64,000 nucleotides of DNA, taken from contig NZ_AUCI01000010.1 of assembly GCF_000429685.1 (NCBI RefSeq), forward strand, positions 1 to 64,000. The letters are read 5' to 3'. Position numbers and translations under genes: made by a program. The DNA is from Salibacterium aidingense DSM 18341 (GTDB taxonomy: Bacteria > Bacillota > Bacilli > Bacillales > Marinococcaceae). The notes under the pieces are model-generated. The model did not search any database and was not told the DNA's origin. It saw nothing but the letters and a program-made list of their open reading frames with translations. Below are positions 53,990 to 62,439 of this stretch, one piece after another; position 1 is the first letter of the stretch, and the number at the start of each line of letters is the position of its first letter.

Positions 53990-55585
53990 ATGGGAAAACT
54001 ATGGTTTAACGGCAATATTTACACCATGGAAAAAGAAGACGCCAAAACAGATGCGGTGTATACGGAAGATGGATGGATCAAAGCAGTTGGGAACCGTATA
54101 GAAATCCAGCACAGATTTAACCCTGAGGAAAAAATTGATTTACAGGGAGCTTCGATGTATCCGGGATTTACAGACAGTCATCTGCATATGATTGGACTCG
54201 GGGAGACGCTGACCAGTCTCGATCTTTCAGCCTGTACCTCAGCGGAAGAAATGAAGGAAAGTCTTCAGGAAAAATCACATTTTCTTGAAAAAGGGAAATG
54301 GCTGACAGGAGAAGGATGGAATGAGAATAATTTTTCCGACCGAAAAATATTTCACCGTCTGGAACTTGATGAGATTGCTCCGGAGCAGCCTGTTCTGCTA
54401 ACCAGAATCTGCCGGCATGCTGCATTAGCCAATTCTTTGGCCCTGCAGTACGCCGGTATTACAAAAGACACTCCTGATCCGGAAGGCGGTATTATTGTTC
54501 GAGATAATGAAGGAGAACCTACAGGATATCTTCTTGACCAGGCAGCGGATTTAGTGAAACATGTAATGCCGCCAGTCCGTGATGAAGACTTGCGGAAAGC
54601 TCTTGAAACTGCTGTGCAATCTATGATTCAGCTCGGATTAACGGGCGGTCATACGGAAGATTTGAATTATTATGGTGGGTTCCTCCGAACGTTTCGTGTA
54701 TTTGAGGATACCATAACAAAACAAGGGCGGACATTCCGGACCAATCTGCTTGTGCACCATGAAGTGCTGGAAAATATGCGGGAAGAAGGTTATGAATACG
54801 GCCCGGTCGATGACTCCCTTTCCTTCGGTGCTGTGAAGATATTTGCCGATGGCGCTCTTGGCGGGAGAACTGCCTTACTGCGCGATCCTTATAATGACGC
54901 TCCGGAGACGTCCGGGGTGGCGATTCATTCCAAAAAAGGGATGGAAAAAATAGTAATATCTGCCCGGAAAGAGCAAATGCCGGTAGCGGTCCATGTAATT
55001 GGAGACCGGGCGTTGGAGTATACAGTGGATGTGCTCGAGGAGCATCCTCCGCCGGAAGGAAAACGGGACAGATTGATCCATGCTCAAGTGACGCCTCCGG
55101 ACTTAATTGAACGATTGCAGCAGATGGAGGCCGTGTTTGATCTTCAGCCGCGTTTTGTTCTCTCGGATTTTCCCTGGGTGGAAGAAAGGCTGGGACAAAA
55201 ACGCCTTACCAGCTCCTTTGCCTGGAAAACTCTTTTGGACGCTGGATTAAACTGTGCTGGAAGCTCTGACGCCCCGATTGAGCCGGTGGATCCGCTGCAG
55301 GGCATCCATGCTGCGATTGCCCGCCGGAAACCTAATGAGGACCACCAAGGATTTCTTCCTGAACAAAAATTAACACGTTTTGAGGCAGTTTCCCTCTATA
55401 CGACGGGAAGCGCGGCAGCGACCGGGCAGGAAAACGAATTAGGAAAAATAGCGCCGGGGTTTCGGGCGGATTTTACCATACTGGAAGAAGATATTTTCCA
55501 CATCCCCGTGGACGATATAGTAAACGCGACAGTAAAAGGTACTGTGATTAATGAAACTTTTCAGTACAGCTCGATTAAAACATAG
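53990..55585 (+). CDS. ytcJ: Amidohydrolase family 3 protein (YtcJ-like)
   Basis: A 531-residue metal-dependent amidohydrolase. The N-terminal beta-sandwich begins KLWFNGNIYTMEKE; the barrel has the metal motif PGFTDSHLHM (HxH), a later H-rich segment AVHVIGDRALE, LIHAQVTPPD and the final metal Asp in GSSDAPIEPVDPL. Substrates of YtcJ-type proteins are largely unknown; N-acyl or amide compounds are likely. I chose ATG 53990 because GGAGGG lies six bases upstream; a longer frame begins inside the thiI terminator. It stands between thiI and sppA, near where ytcJ is found in B. subtilis. Confidence 0.82.
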   Translation: MGKLWFNGNIYTMEKEDAKTDAVYTEDGWIKAVGNRIEIQHRFNPEEKIDLQGASMYPGFTDSHLHMIGLGETLTSLDLSACTSAEEMKESLQEKSHFLEKGKWLTGEGWNENNFSDRKIFHRLELDEIAPEQPVLLTRICRHAALANSLALQYAGITKDTPDPEGGIIVRDNEGEPTGYLLDQAADLVKHVMPPVRDEDLRKALETAVQSMIQLGLTGGHTEDLNYYGGFLRTFRVFEDTITKQGRTFRTNLLVHHEVLENMREEGYEYGPVDDSLSFGAVKIFADGALGGRTALLRDPYNDAPETSGVAIHSKKGMEKIVISARKEQMPVAVHVIGDRALEYTVDVLEEHPPPEGKRDRLIHAQVTPPDLIERLQQMEAVFDLQPRFVLSDFPWVEERLGQKRLTSSFAWKTLLDAGLNCAGSSDAPIEPVDPLQGIHAAIARRKPNEDHQGFLPEQKLTRFEAVSLYTTGSAAATGQENELGKIAPGFRADFTILEEDIFHIPVDDIVNATVKGTVINETFQYSSIKT

Positions 55586-55599
55586 AGGAGGGCATTATT

Positions 55600-56601
55600 T
55601 TGAATGCAAAAAGATGGATTGCACTAGGAGTGGCAGCACTATTATTTGTCGTTTCGATCGGTTTCCAATTTGCCGGATCGCTGGCTACGGCAAATATGGA
55701 GAACATGTTTGCCGGCAGTGAAAACGGCATCCAGGAACGGGTTATCGAAGACGGGGGAGGAGATGGAAAAATTGCGGTCATTGAGCTCCAGGGGACTATT
55801 CAGGACACAGGAGAAACCCCGGGCATTATGAACAGTGGTACTTATAATCACCGGCAGTTCCTTCGCACGTTAAAAAGCGCAGGGGAGAACCCATCGGTGG
55901 ATGGCATTATCCTGCAGGTGAACACACCTGGAGGGGGTGTCGTGGAAAGCGCAGAGATTCATGACAGAATTGTAGATGTTCAGGAACAAAGCAACAAACC
56001 GGTTTATATTTCAATGGGTAATACTGCCGCTTCCGGTGGATACTACATCTCTGCTCCGGCTGACAAAATAGTCGCACATCCGGCCACTGTTACTGGTTCC
56101 ATCGGTGTTATCATGCAAAGCATCAATTATTCCGATTTGGCGGAAGACATCGGGGTGGAGTTTCAGACCATCAAAAGTGGAGAATTCAAGGATATTATGT
56201 CTGGAAACCGTGACATGACGGAAAACGAACAAGAAATATTACAGACACTCGTGGATGATTTCTATCAGGACTTTGTTTCCGTGATTGCAAATGGCAGGGA
56301 TATGTCTGAAGAAGAAGTACGGGACATCGGAGACGGCCGTGTTTATTCCGGAGAACAGGCACAGGAACTTGGTCTGGTGGATGAACTGGGGACATTGGAT
56401 GATACTATTGCTTCCATGGCAGAAGACGAAGGGATGAACAATCCTGCTGTGGTTCGTTATCAGTCTGATGCCTTTAATTTCAATCAATTTTTGGGTACTT
56501 CTGCGCGGAGTCTCCTTGTCGATGATGCTGATCTTCTTGGCATCAAGGATATTCTGATGGACTCCAATACACCGCGGGCCATGTACTTATACACAGAGTA
56601 G
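55600..56601 (+). CDS. sppA: Signal peptide peptidase SppA
   Basis: A 333-residue membrane-anchored serine protease that degrades leftover signal peptides and, in B. subtilis, is linked to resistance to lantibiotics. One helix (about 6-24) anchors it, with the protease outside. The Ser/Lys dyad is S145 (GNTAASGGYYIS) and K197 (SGEFKDI). The start is TTG 55600 behind GAGGAGGG; the product begins MNAKRWIAL, the same as in B. subtilis as I remember it, and no in-frame ATG lies nearby. It is followed 12 bases later by yteJ. Confidence 0.94.
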   Translation: MNAKRWIALGVAALLFVVSIGFQFAGSLATANMENMFAGSENGIQERVIEDGGGDGKIAVIELQGTIQDTGETPGIMNSGTYNHRQFLRTLKSAGENPSVDGIILQVNTPGGGVVESAEIHDRIVDVQEQSNKPVYISMGNTAASGGYYISAPADKIVAHPATVTGSIGVIMQSINYSDLAEDIGVEFQTIKSGEFKDIMSGNRDMTENEQEILQTLVDDFYQDFVSVIANGRDMSEEEVRDIGDGRVYSGEQAQELGLVDELGTLDDTIASMAEDEGMNNPAVVRYQSDAFNFNQFLGTSARSLLVDDADLLGIKDILMDSNTPRAMYLYTE

Positions 56602-56613
56602 GGGGTGCGCTGG

Positions 56614-57141
56614 ATGGATATGGATTCAAATAATGAGAAGAACGAGAGGAACGAGCTGGAGGATCGAAACGACGAAGAGACGATGGGGAAGGAGACGGAA
56701 CAGAAGGATTCGCCTGTCTTTCATTATGCAGGGTTTTGGTTAAGGTTCTGGGCCTATCTGTTAGATCTTGTGGTGGTATTTAGTTTGAACGGTGTTGTAT
56801 TAAGCCCGTTATTGTTCTCCGGAAGCGGGACTGTGACGATATTAAGCTTTTTCACTATGCAGGGAATACTAAGTGCTGTGACCGCCTATTTGTATTTTTT
56901 ATTTATGACAAAATGGCGGGGCCAGACCCTTGGAAAGATGGTGTTCGGGTTGAAGGTAATCCGTAAAGATACCCTTCCGCTGCGCTGGTCGGATCTTGTA
57001 TTCAGAGAGGTCGTCGGACGCTTTATGTACCGCAGTCTTGTCCTCACCAATATCATGTATATTGTTGTTGGCTTTACCGACCAAAAGCAGGGAATCCATG
57101 ATGCTATTGCAGACACCCGTGTTATTCATGGGGAAAAATGA
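56614..57141 (+). CDS. yteJ: RDD-family membrane protein YteJ
   Basis: A 175-residue protein with about 30 charged N-terminal residues and then an RDD domain with three membrane segments (about 50-70, 75-95 and a later one). The RDD signature is in FWLRFWAYLLDLVVVF, with KWRGQTLGKMVFGLKVI and QKQGIHDAIADTRVI. In B. subtilis sppA-yteJ form an operon, and YteJ (SppI) is reported to inhibit SppA. I chose ATG 56614, seven bases after GGGGGTG; GTG 56605 and ATG 56620 are also in frame. Confidence 0.87.
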   Translation: MDMDSNNEKNERNELEDRNDEETMGKETEQKDSPVFHYAGFWLRFWAYLLDLVVVFSLNGVVLSPLLFSGSGTVTILSFFTMQGILSAVTAYLYFLFMTKWRGQTLGKMVFGLKVIRKDTLPLRWSDLVFREVVGRFMYRSLVLTNIMYIVVGFTDQKQGIHDAIADTRVIHGEK

Positions 57142-57247
57142 TGAAAGAATCTGGATTAATGCAAGCGGCAGCCTGACGAATAACAAATCACGAACGATTC
57201 ATATAAATCGTTGATGGAAAAAGGTACCTCAAAAGGAAGCGAGTATC

Positions 57248-57283
57248 AAAAAGCGTCTGGTCTATGAACCGGCGCTTTTTTTG
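57248..57283 (+). terminator. Terminator after yteJ
   Basis: AAAAAGCG and CGCTTTTT pair, with an inner GGT/ACC pair, and continue into seven T residues. Confidence 0.7.
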
Positions 57284-57311
57284 ATTAAAAAAGGAAAGTT
57301 TTGGTTATACT
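57281..57311 (+). promoter_or_regulatory. Possible ytfI promoter
   Basis: TTGATT (57281-57286) and TATACT (57306-57311) are 19 bases apart, directly after the yteJ terminator and 35 bases before ytfI. Confidence 0.45.
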
Positions 57312-57345
57312 GGAGAGGAACCTAAATAAAGGCGGCATTGGGTAT

Positions 57346-58026
57346 ATGGAATGGATGGCAGGAGCAGCAGCTGTATTCGTATTATTATTGATACTAGCAG
57401 GTATAACTCCCGTGAGTGTGACCCTGCATGTACTGTATCAAAAAAAGCAGCAGGATATCAGGGTAAAGATTACCATGTGGCATGTTTTTTACAAAACCAT
57501 CCACCTGCCTATGATTGCTTTGGAAGAAGAAACCGGTTCTATCGTAATGAAAGAAGAAACCAAATCAACACCTGGAAAATCAGAAGAAAAAGATATTAAA
57601 GAAACCCCGGAAGAAATGAAAAGCCAGATGGAATCGTTTCGTTTATGGCTGAGTCATGTTAATGAATTACGCCCGCTTCTTTTTTCTTTTTTAAATAAAT
57701 GGAAAATAAAAAAACTATGCTGGAGAAGCAGGTTTGGCACGGGAGATGCAGCATGGACCGGTTTTCTTTCTGGTTCCTGCTGGACCGTCAAACATATGGC
57801 CGTTGGTCTATTATCTGCCGTATGCAGACTGAAATGTACCCCGGAAGTCGAAATTTCTCCGGATTTTCAGAATCAGCGCTTTGAAGCAGAGTTTTTATGT
57901 ATGGTGACCGTACGTCTCGGGCATGCTATCATTACCGGCATTCGTGTCCTCAAACATTTAAAAGGAAACGTATTTGCGCTGTGGCAGAAAGCAAAAGCGG
58001 AAACGAGAAGGGAGGAAGCATCCTGA
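57346..58026 (+). CDS. ytfI: DUF2953 protein YtfI
   Basis: A 226-residue protein with an N-terminal membrane helix (about 5-22), a charged linker (about 60-100) and a cysteine-containing C-terminal part (LCWRSRFGTGDAAWTGFLSG, LKCTPEVEISPDFQNQRFEAEF) typical of DUF2953. B. subtilis ytfI precedes ytfJ in a sporulation-related unit; its own function is not established to my knowledge. I chose ATG 57346 behind AAGGCGG; the open frame upstream overlaps the promoter. Its stop overlaps the ytfJ start (TGATG). Confidence 0.8.
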   Translation: MEWMAGAAAVFVLLLILAGITPVSVTLHVLYQKKQQDIRVKITMWHVFYKTIHLPMIALEEETGSIVMKEETKSTPGKSEEKDIKETPEEMKSQMESFRLWLSHVNELRPLLFSFLNKWKIKKLCWRSRFGTGDAAWTGFLSGSCWTVKHMAVGLLSAVCRLKCTPEVEISPDFQNQRFEAEFLCMVTVRLGHAIITGIRVLKHLKGNVFALWQKAKAETRREEAS

Positions 58027-58445
58027 TGACAGATCATCCAATCCAGGGCTTGATGCGGACGGCAATGGAAAATTTAAAGGAAATGGTGGATGTGAACACC
58101 ATTGTCGGAGATCCTGTAGAAACTCCGGATGGCAGTGTTATTATACCAGTTACGAAAGTTGGGTTTGGATTTGCTGCAGGCGGCAGTGAATTCTTTGGAA
58201 AAGAACGTTCGGAAACTGCTTTGGAGCACCCTTTTGGCGGAGGCAGCGGTGGTGGAGTTTCCATTACACCGATCGCCTTTCTTGTAGTAGGGACAAAAGG
58301 GATCAAAATGGTACACCTGGACGAAAATACACACTTGTATGAGAAACTCCTGGAGTTCACCCCCCAGGTTGTGGAAAAAATACAAGATATGTTGAAGGGA
58401 ACCCAGACAGATCAAAACAATCAAACGGAAGATCCTCCGTTTTAA
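58026..58445 (+). CDS. ytfJ: GerW-family sporulation protein YtfJ
   Basis: A 139-residue GerW/YtfJ-family protein. The signature VGDPVETPDGSVIIPVTKVGFGFAAGG and the glycine-rich FGGGSGGGVSITPIAFLVV are intact. In B. subtilis it is expressed in the forespore and is needed for normal germination with L-alanine. ATG 58026 overlaps the ytfI stop and is preceded by GGGAGG inside ytfI. Its presence indicates a spore former. A strong terminator follows. Confidence 0.9.
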   Translation: MTDHPIQGLMRTAMENLKEMVDVNTIVGDPVETPDGSVIIPVTKVGFGFAAGGSEFFGKERSETALEHPFGGGSGGGVSITPIAFLVVGTKGIKMVHLDENTHLYEKLLEFTPQVVEKIQDMLKGTQTDQNNQTEDPPF

Positions 58446-58452
58446 TTTATGG

Positions 58453-58484
58453 CCCGGGGAAAACATTCTTCTCCCGGGTTTTTA
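58453..58484 (+). terminator. Terminator of ytfIJ
   Basis: CCCGGGGA pairs with TCTCCCGGG (58453-58478), followed by TTTTTAT. Confidence 0.8.
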
Positions 58485-58510
58485 TATGGAAGGGGAAGCT
58501 TCCGCCATAA

Positions 58511-58539
58511 TTGATAAATTTTCTCAAAAGGCGTACGAT
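58511..58539 (+). promoter_or_regulatory. tpx promoter
   Basis: TTGATA (58511-58516), 17-base spacer and TACGAT (58534-58539) lie 38 bases upstream of the tpx start. Confidence 0.65.
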
Positions 58540-58576
58540 AGAGTTGTACATAACGTTTAAAGGAGGAGAAGCTATT

Positions 58577-59077
58577 ATGGCGGAAGTAACGTTTAAAGGA
58601 ACTCCCATGACCTTGAGAGGCAGTGAAGTAAAACTGGGAGAAAAAGCGCCGGACTTTACGGTGCTTGCTAACGATTTATCGGAAGTAACGCTGGAAGATA
58701 CGAAAGGAAAGGTTCGTTTAATCAGTGTCGTTCCCTCTGTTGATACCGGGGTGTGTGATCAGCAGACCCGGCGTTTTAACGAAGAAGCAGCCGTACTGGA
58801 TGGCGTGGAAGTCCTGACGATCAGCTGTGATCTCCCGTTTGCACAGAAAAGATGGTGTGCCGCTGCCGGGGTCGACAACCTCCAGATGCTCTCGGACCAC
58901 CGTGACCTTTCTTTCGGAGAGAATTACGGAGTAGCGATAGAGGAGCTGCGATTGCTCGCACGTTCCATTTTTGTGATCAACAGTGATGGAGAGGTCACTT
59001 ACACGGAATATGTTCCCGAAGCAACCAATCATCCTGATTACGATGCAGCTATTGAAGCGGCAAAAGCTGCGGAATAA
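58577..59077 (+). CDS. tpx: Thiol peroxidase Tpx
   Basis: A 166-residue atypical two-cysteine peroxiredoxin that reduces hydrogen and alkyl peroxides with thioredoxin. The peroxidatic C60 is in [14 protein letters not shown], and the resolving C94 in KRWCAAAG, matching positions 61 and 95 of E. coli Tpx. An additional Cys, C84, lies in ISCDLPFAQ, also usual. I chose ATG 58577 behind AGGAGGAG; upstream open codons overlap the promoter. It has its own promoter and terminator. Confidence 0.96.
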   Translation: MAEVTFKGTPMTLRGSEVKLGEKAPDFTVLANDLSEVTLEDTKGKVRLISVVPSVDTGVCDQQTRRFNEEAAVLDGVEVLTISCDLPFAQKRWCAAAGVDNLQMLSDHRDLSFGENYGVAIEELRLLARSIFVINSDGEVTYTEYVPEATNHPDYDAAIEAAKAAE

Positions 59078-59088
59078 AAAGTACAGGA

Positions 59089-59118
59089 GGGGGCTGTATC
59101 AAAAGGTACAGCCCCCTT
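59089..59118 (+). terminator. Terminator of tpx
   Basis: The ten-base perfect stem GGGGGCTGTA/TACAGCCCCC (59089-59098 with 59106-59115) is followed by TTT. Its CTGTATCAAAAGG loop side resembles terminators at 22227, 25692 and 51393. Confidence 0.8.
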
Positions 59119-59400
59119 TCCTGTGATAACCGAGGCAGAAGTGGAAGGCGGCGGCTCCGGGCCAACAGGATGTTGGTCATGCAGGCGTTGCCACATGATG
59201 TGGCGGTTTTAGCCTGTTTCCTTTTCAAGCAGCAGCCGAAGATCCCATCAAACGGTGTTTGGGCCCGCAGGAAGCGGGTCAGATCGGCGTTGGCACAGGA
59301 CGTGCCGAACTTAGCTGATCTTCCTCCATTGATGTAGCTGAGGCGCTGCCCGCGGCAAGCGTCCGCCTGCAGCGGAGGCCTCAGCATGTAACGCACATTT
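59119..59400 (+). repeat. Structured repeat with AGGA-loop hairpins, copies R3a and R3b in tandem
   Basis: Unit R3a: hairpin I 59161-59175 (CCAAC/GTTGG, loop AGGAT), outer stem CAGGC (59181-59185) with GCCTG (59211-59215), enclosing hairpin III 59189-59203 (GCCAC/GTGGC, loop ATGAT). Unit R3b: hairpin I 59263-59277 (CCCGC/GCGGG, loop AGGAA), outer stem GATCGGC (59281-59287) with GCTGATC (59313-59319), enclosing hairpin III 59291-59305 (GGCAC/GTGCC, loop AGGAC). The stems differ in sequence but keep pairing. It fills the gap between tpx and ytxK; no coding frame is supported. Confidence 0.75.
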
Positions 59401-59492
59401 GGTTCAGCTTCTTTCCATTGACGGAATGTTTTTTCCGTTTGAGAATTTCTGCTATACTTTCGAAAGAACAGAACGAGAAAGGGCGATGTGTC

Positions 59493-60485
59493 GTGGAACC
59501 AGTTACAGAAGTGGAAAAACTGCACACGTTAATCGATGATATGGCATCTTCTATTCAGCAGCATACGGATGTAACCTATCTCGAAGCGTTGGCAGAAGCG
59601 GGAGAAAATGTGTTTCAGCATCGAATTGTTCAAACACTTCCCGACGAAGAGAACAAACGACTGGCAAAGAAGCTGGATGAAGAACTTCCGGAGGAAATGA
59701 AAAAAGAAGAGATCCGCAAGGCCTTTCAGCTTGCTGTTATTAAAGGGATGAAAGAAGCGGTCCAGCCGCATCATGCCATGACGCCGGATGCTGTAGCTAT
59801 GTTTATGGGATATCTTGTGGAGAAACTAACATCAAAAAGAGAATCGCTTGCGCTGCTCGATCCAGCTGCAGGAACAGCTAACTTATTAAGTGCTGTGTTA
59901 AACCAGATGTCAAAAGAAACAGCAGCGTACGGGGCGGAAGTGGATGAAACCCTTCTTAAAATCGCCTATGTATTGTCTAACCTGCAGGAGCACGATGTAG
60001 AGCTGTTTCATCAGGACAGCATAGAACAGCTTGCTTCCCCGGAAGTGGATGTCATTGTTTCTGATCTTCCTGTGGGGTATTATCCAAAAGAAGAGGTGGC
60101 AGAGGGGTTTCACCTGAAGTCCAAAGAAGGCCGTTCCTATGTCCACCACCTTTTGATAGAAAAATGCATGGCAAACGTAAAACCAGGCGGCTTTTTCATC
60201 CTGCTTATTCCTAACTTTATGTTTGAAAGCGAAGAAGCACCGGCCCTTCACACCTATATTAAAGAGGAAGCGGTCATTCTCGGATTGCTTCAGCTGCCGT
60301 CCTCCATGTTTAAAACAGAACAGGCAGGCAAGAGCATCTGGCTCCTTCAGAAGAAAGGACCGGAAGTGGTCCAGCCCGGCCAGGCTCTCCTTGCCGAACT
60401 TCCATCGTTTAACAATCAGGAAGCCCTGCTTGATATGATGAAACAAATGGATAAATGGTTTAAAGAAGAAGGATTCAGCAGCTGA
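59493..60485 (+). CDS. ytxK: Class I SAM-dependent methyltransferase YtxK
   Basis: A 330-residue protein resembling adenine-N6 DNA methyltransferases of restriction systems. An alpha-helical N-terminus (about 1-90) precedes the methyltransferase domain with the SAM loop LLDPAAGTANLLSAV and the catalytic-type motif VSDLPVGYYP, which differs from the usual NPPY/F, so DNA methylation is doubtful. The length matches B. subtilis YtxK (329), and it precedes ackA as there. I chose GTG 59493 behind AAAGGG; no in-frame ATG is near. No restriction or specificity subunit is adjacent. Confidence 0.87.
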   Translation: MEPVTEVEKLHTLIDDMASSIQQHTDVTYLEALAEAGENVFQHRIVQTLPDEENKRLAKKLDEELPEEMKKEEIRKAFQLAVIKGMKEAVQPHHAMTPDAVAMFMGYLVEKLTSKRESLALLDPAAGTANLLSAVLNQMSKETAAYGAEVDETLLKIAYVLSNLQEHDVELFHQDSIEQLASPEVDVIVSDLPVGYYPKEEVAEGFHLKSKEGRSYVHHLLIEKCMANVKPGGFFILLIPNFMFESEEAPALHTYIKEEAVILGLLQLPSSMFKTEQAGKSIWLLQKKGPEVVQPGQALLAELPSFNNQEALLDMMKQMDKWFKEEGFSS

Positions 60486-60761
60486 AGCAGCTCGAATTTT
60501 TCTTCTTTAGGGAAGGGGACCTAAAATGGAGGTCCTCTTTTTTGGTGTAAAGAAAAACAAGGCAGCTGTTTATTAAATAATCCGCCTCATCGGTACTTCT
60601 TTTTTTATAGCGCATACAAGTCTGAATTTCTTGAATGTATTGAATATCGTTGATCCCGCAGGGGTTTCTTGCATTTCGGAAAAGCTGGTGTTTAAATAGA
60701 TAAGGTGAAAAGGAGAAGATGGATTCGCCCAGGCGAAAATGTACGATAAAGGAGCGTTATC

Positions 60762-61949
60762 ATGGCAAAGATCATGGCAGTGAATGCGGGAAGTTCTTCT
60801 TTGAAATTCCAGCTGCTGCAAATGCCCGAAGAAAAACTGATAGCAAAGGGACAGGTGGAACGAATCGGACTGGACCGTCCGGAAATTACGATAGAGTCGG
60901 GGGAGGAAAAGCGGGAAGAACAGCTGTCTATTCCTGATCATGAGCAGGCTGTAAAAAAACTGCTCGATTGTCTCACCTATTATAATATTATTGCTTCCCT
61001 TCATGAAATAGATGGGATCGGCCACCGCGTCGTTCATGGAGGAGAAAAATTTGCAGATTCCGTCCTGATTACAGACGAAGTCATTCAGGCTGTTGAAGAT
61101 GTCAGTGAACTTGCTCCCCTTCATAACCCGGCGAATTTAACGGGCATCCGTGCATTTCGGGAACTTCTTCCGGATGTGCCGGCTGTGGCAGTGTTTGATA
61201 CAGCATTCCATCAAACGATGCCAGCAGAAAAATATTTATATAGTATACCTTATGATTATTACACACAGTTTGGGATACGGAAATACGGGTTCCACGGCAC
61301 CTCTCATAAATATGTCGGAGAACGGGCAGCGCAGCTGATGGAGAAGCCGCAGGAAGAACTGAAGCTGGTATCCTGCCATATCGGTAACGGAGTAAGTGTA
61401 ACGGCCATAGACGGGGGACGATCGGTAGATACATCGATGGGCTTTACGCCACTTGCCGGAGTGACGATGGGAACGCGTTCCGGGAATATTGATCCGGCGC
61501 TGATTCCCTATATCATGGAAAAAACAGGACAGACTGCGGAAGACGTCATTTCGATGTTAAACAAAAAAAGCGGTATTCTCGGATTAAGTGAGCACTCCAG
61601 TGACCTCCGCGATGTCGAAGAAAAAGCGGAAGCCGGAAGTGACAAGGCCCAGACAGCGTTAGACATTTATACGGTGCGTATTCACAAATATATTGGGACT
61701 TATGCTGCAAGTATGAACGGGTTGGATGGTGTGATATTTACAGCGGGTGTCGGTGAAAACAGTCAGATGGTAAGAGAAAAGGTGTGCAGGGGGCTGGAAT
61801 TTATGGGCCTTCACCTGGATCCCGGGAGAAATAACACCAGAGGCCGGGAAGCATTTATTAATAAGGACGGTGCCCCGGTAAAAATTCTTATCATCCCGAC
61901 GAATGAGGAAGTCATGATAGCCCGTGACACGATGCGCCTCGGGAAATAA
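60762..61949 (+). CDS. ackA: Acetate kinase AckA
   Basis: A 395-residue enzyme that converts acetyl phosphate and ADP to acetate and ATP, ending overflow metabolism of pyruvate. ASKHA-fold motifs are present: [13 protein letters not shown] at the N-terminus, [50 protein letters not shown] and [18 protein letters not shown] precedes ATG 60762. A possible promoter is TTGCAT (60669-60674) with TTAAAT (60692-60697), 17 bases apart. I found no convincing cre site, though ackA is CcpA-activated in B. subtilis. Confidence 0.96.
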   Translation: MAKIMAVNAGSSSLKFQLLQMPEEKLIAKGQVERIGLDRPEITIESGEEKREEQLSIPDHEQAVKKLLDCLTYYNIIASLHEIDGIGHRVVHGGEKFADSVLITDEVIQAVEDVSELAPLHNPANLTGIRAFRELLPDVPAVAVFDTAFHQTMPAEKYLYSIPYDYYTQFGIRKYGFHGTSHKYVGERAAQLMEKPQEELKLVSCHIGNGVSVTAIDGGRSVDTSMGFTPLAGVTMGTRSGNIDPALIPYIMEKTGQTAEDVISMLNKKSGILGLSEHSSDLRDVEEKAEAGSDKAQTALDIYTVRIHKYIGTYAASMNGLDGVIFTAGVGENSQMVREKVCRGLEFMGLHLDPGRNNTRGREAFINKDGAPVKILIIPTNEEVMIARDTMRLGK

Positions 61950-62439
61950 TACTTCTTAAAAAGGCGTCCGGCCAGCCTTTATACAAGATGGAAGCGGGCG
62001 CTGGTGTGCTTTCAGTTAGCTCGCTTCAACATTATCTTCGATACTCCGGACAACCGCGGAAAATCAAACACCTCCGGAATAACGGTAACACTTTAGGCCA
62101 TTATTGAATATAAATGTATATTTCATGATCCCTCCATTTCTTTTTTAAACCATTCTCCATTTTATAGAACCAGTTTAAAACGTGAGAACAAAAGGGATAA
62201 AGAATGTTTATTCCGGCTGAAGAAGGATTGGATGGAAAAAGAAAGAAATAAATTTTTATGCTTTTTTATGAATAAGTATTGCAAAACCATCATTCTCTTG
62301 TTAAAGTATTATTAACAGCAGACAATGAATGCAGGCGTTATAGAAGTGAGGCAGGAAGCCTCTCCTATTTTTGCACGAAAATGTATAAAAATAATAACTT
62401 CAGTATTAATATTCACCTGAAGATGGAGGGTATAGAAAG
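61950..62439. other. Intergenic region between ackA and argG
   Basis: This 490-base gap has no supported gene. The left part (to about 62090) has GC-rich stretches without a clear hairpin and T-run. An AT-rich near-palindrome, TTGAATATAAATGTATATTTCATG, lies near 62104-62127. The right part holds the argG promoter, an ARG-box-like sequence and a leader of about 130 bases with a GAGGC-AGGAA-GCCTC hairpin (62348-62362) followed by TCCTATTTTT. Confidence 0.5.
62268..62307 (+). promoter_or_regulatory. argG promoter with ARG-box-like operator
   Basis: ATGAATAAGTATTGCA (62268-62283) resembles the ArgR/AhrC ARG box (TGAATWWWWATTCA, one extra G). It overlaps the -35 TTGCAA (62279-62284); the -10 TAAAGT (62302-62307) is 17 bases on. 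ArgR with arginine would block this promoter; this is inferred. Confidence 0.55.

Noticed and set aside
59161-59319. CRISPR array
   Set aside because: The repeated units are hairpins with changing stems, not identical direct repeats with unique spacers, and no cas gene is present.
59049-59525. 158-residue minus-strand frame across the tpx-ytxK gap
   Set aside because: It runs through a terminator and the hairpin repeats; its sequence is low-quality and overlaps both genes.
60540-60760. cre site upstream of ackA
   Set aside because: I searched because ackA is CcpA-activated in B. subtilis, but the best candidate has too many mismatches.
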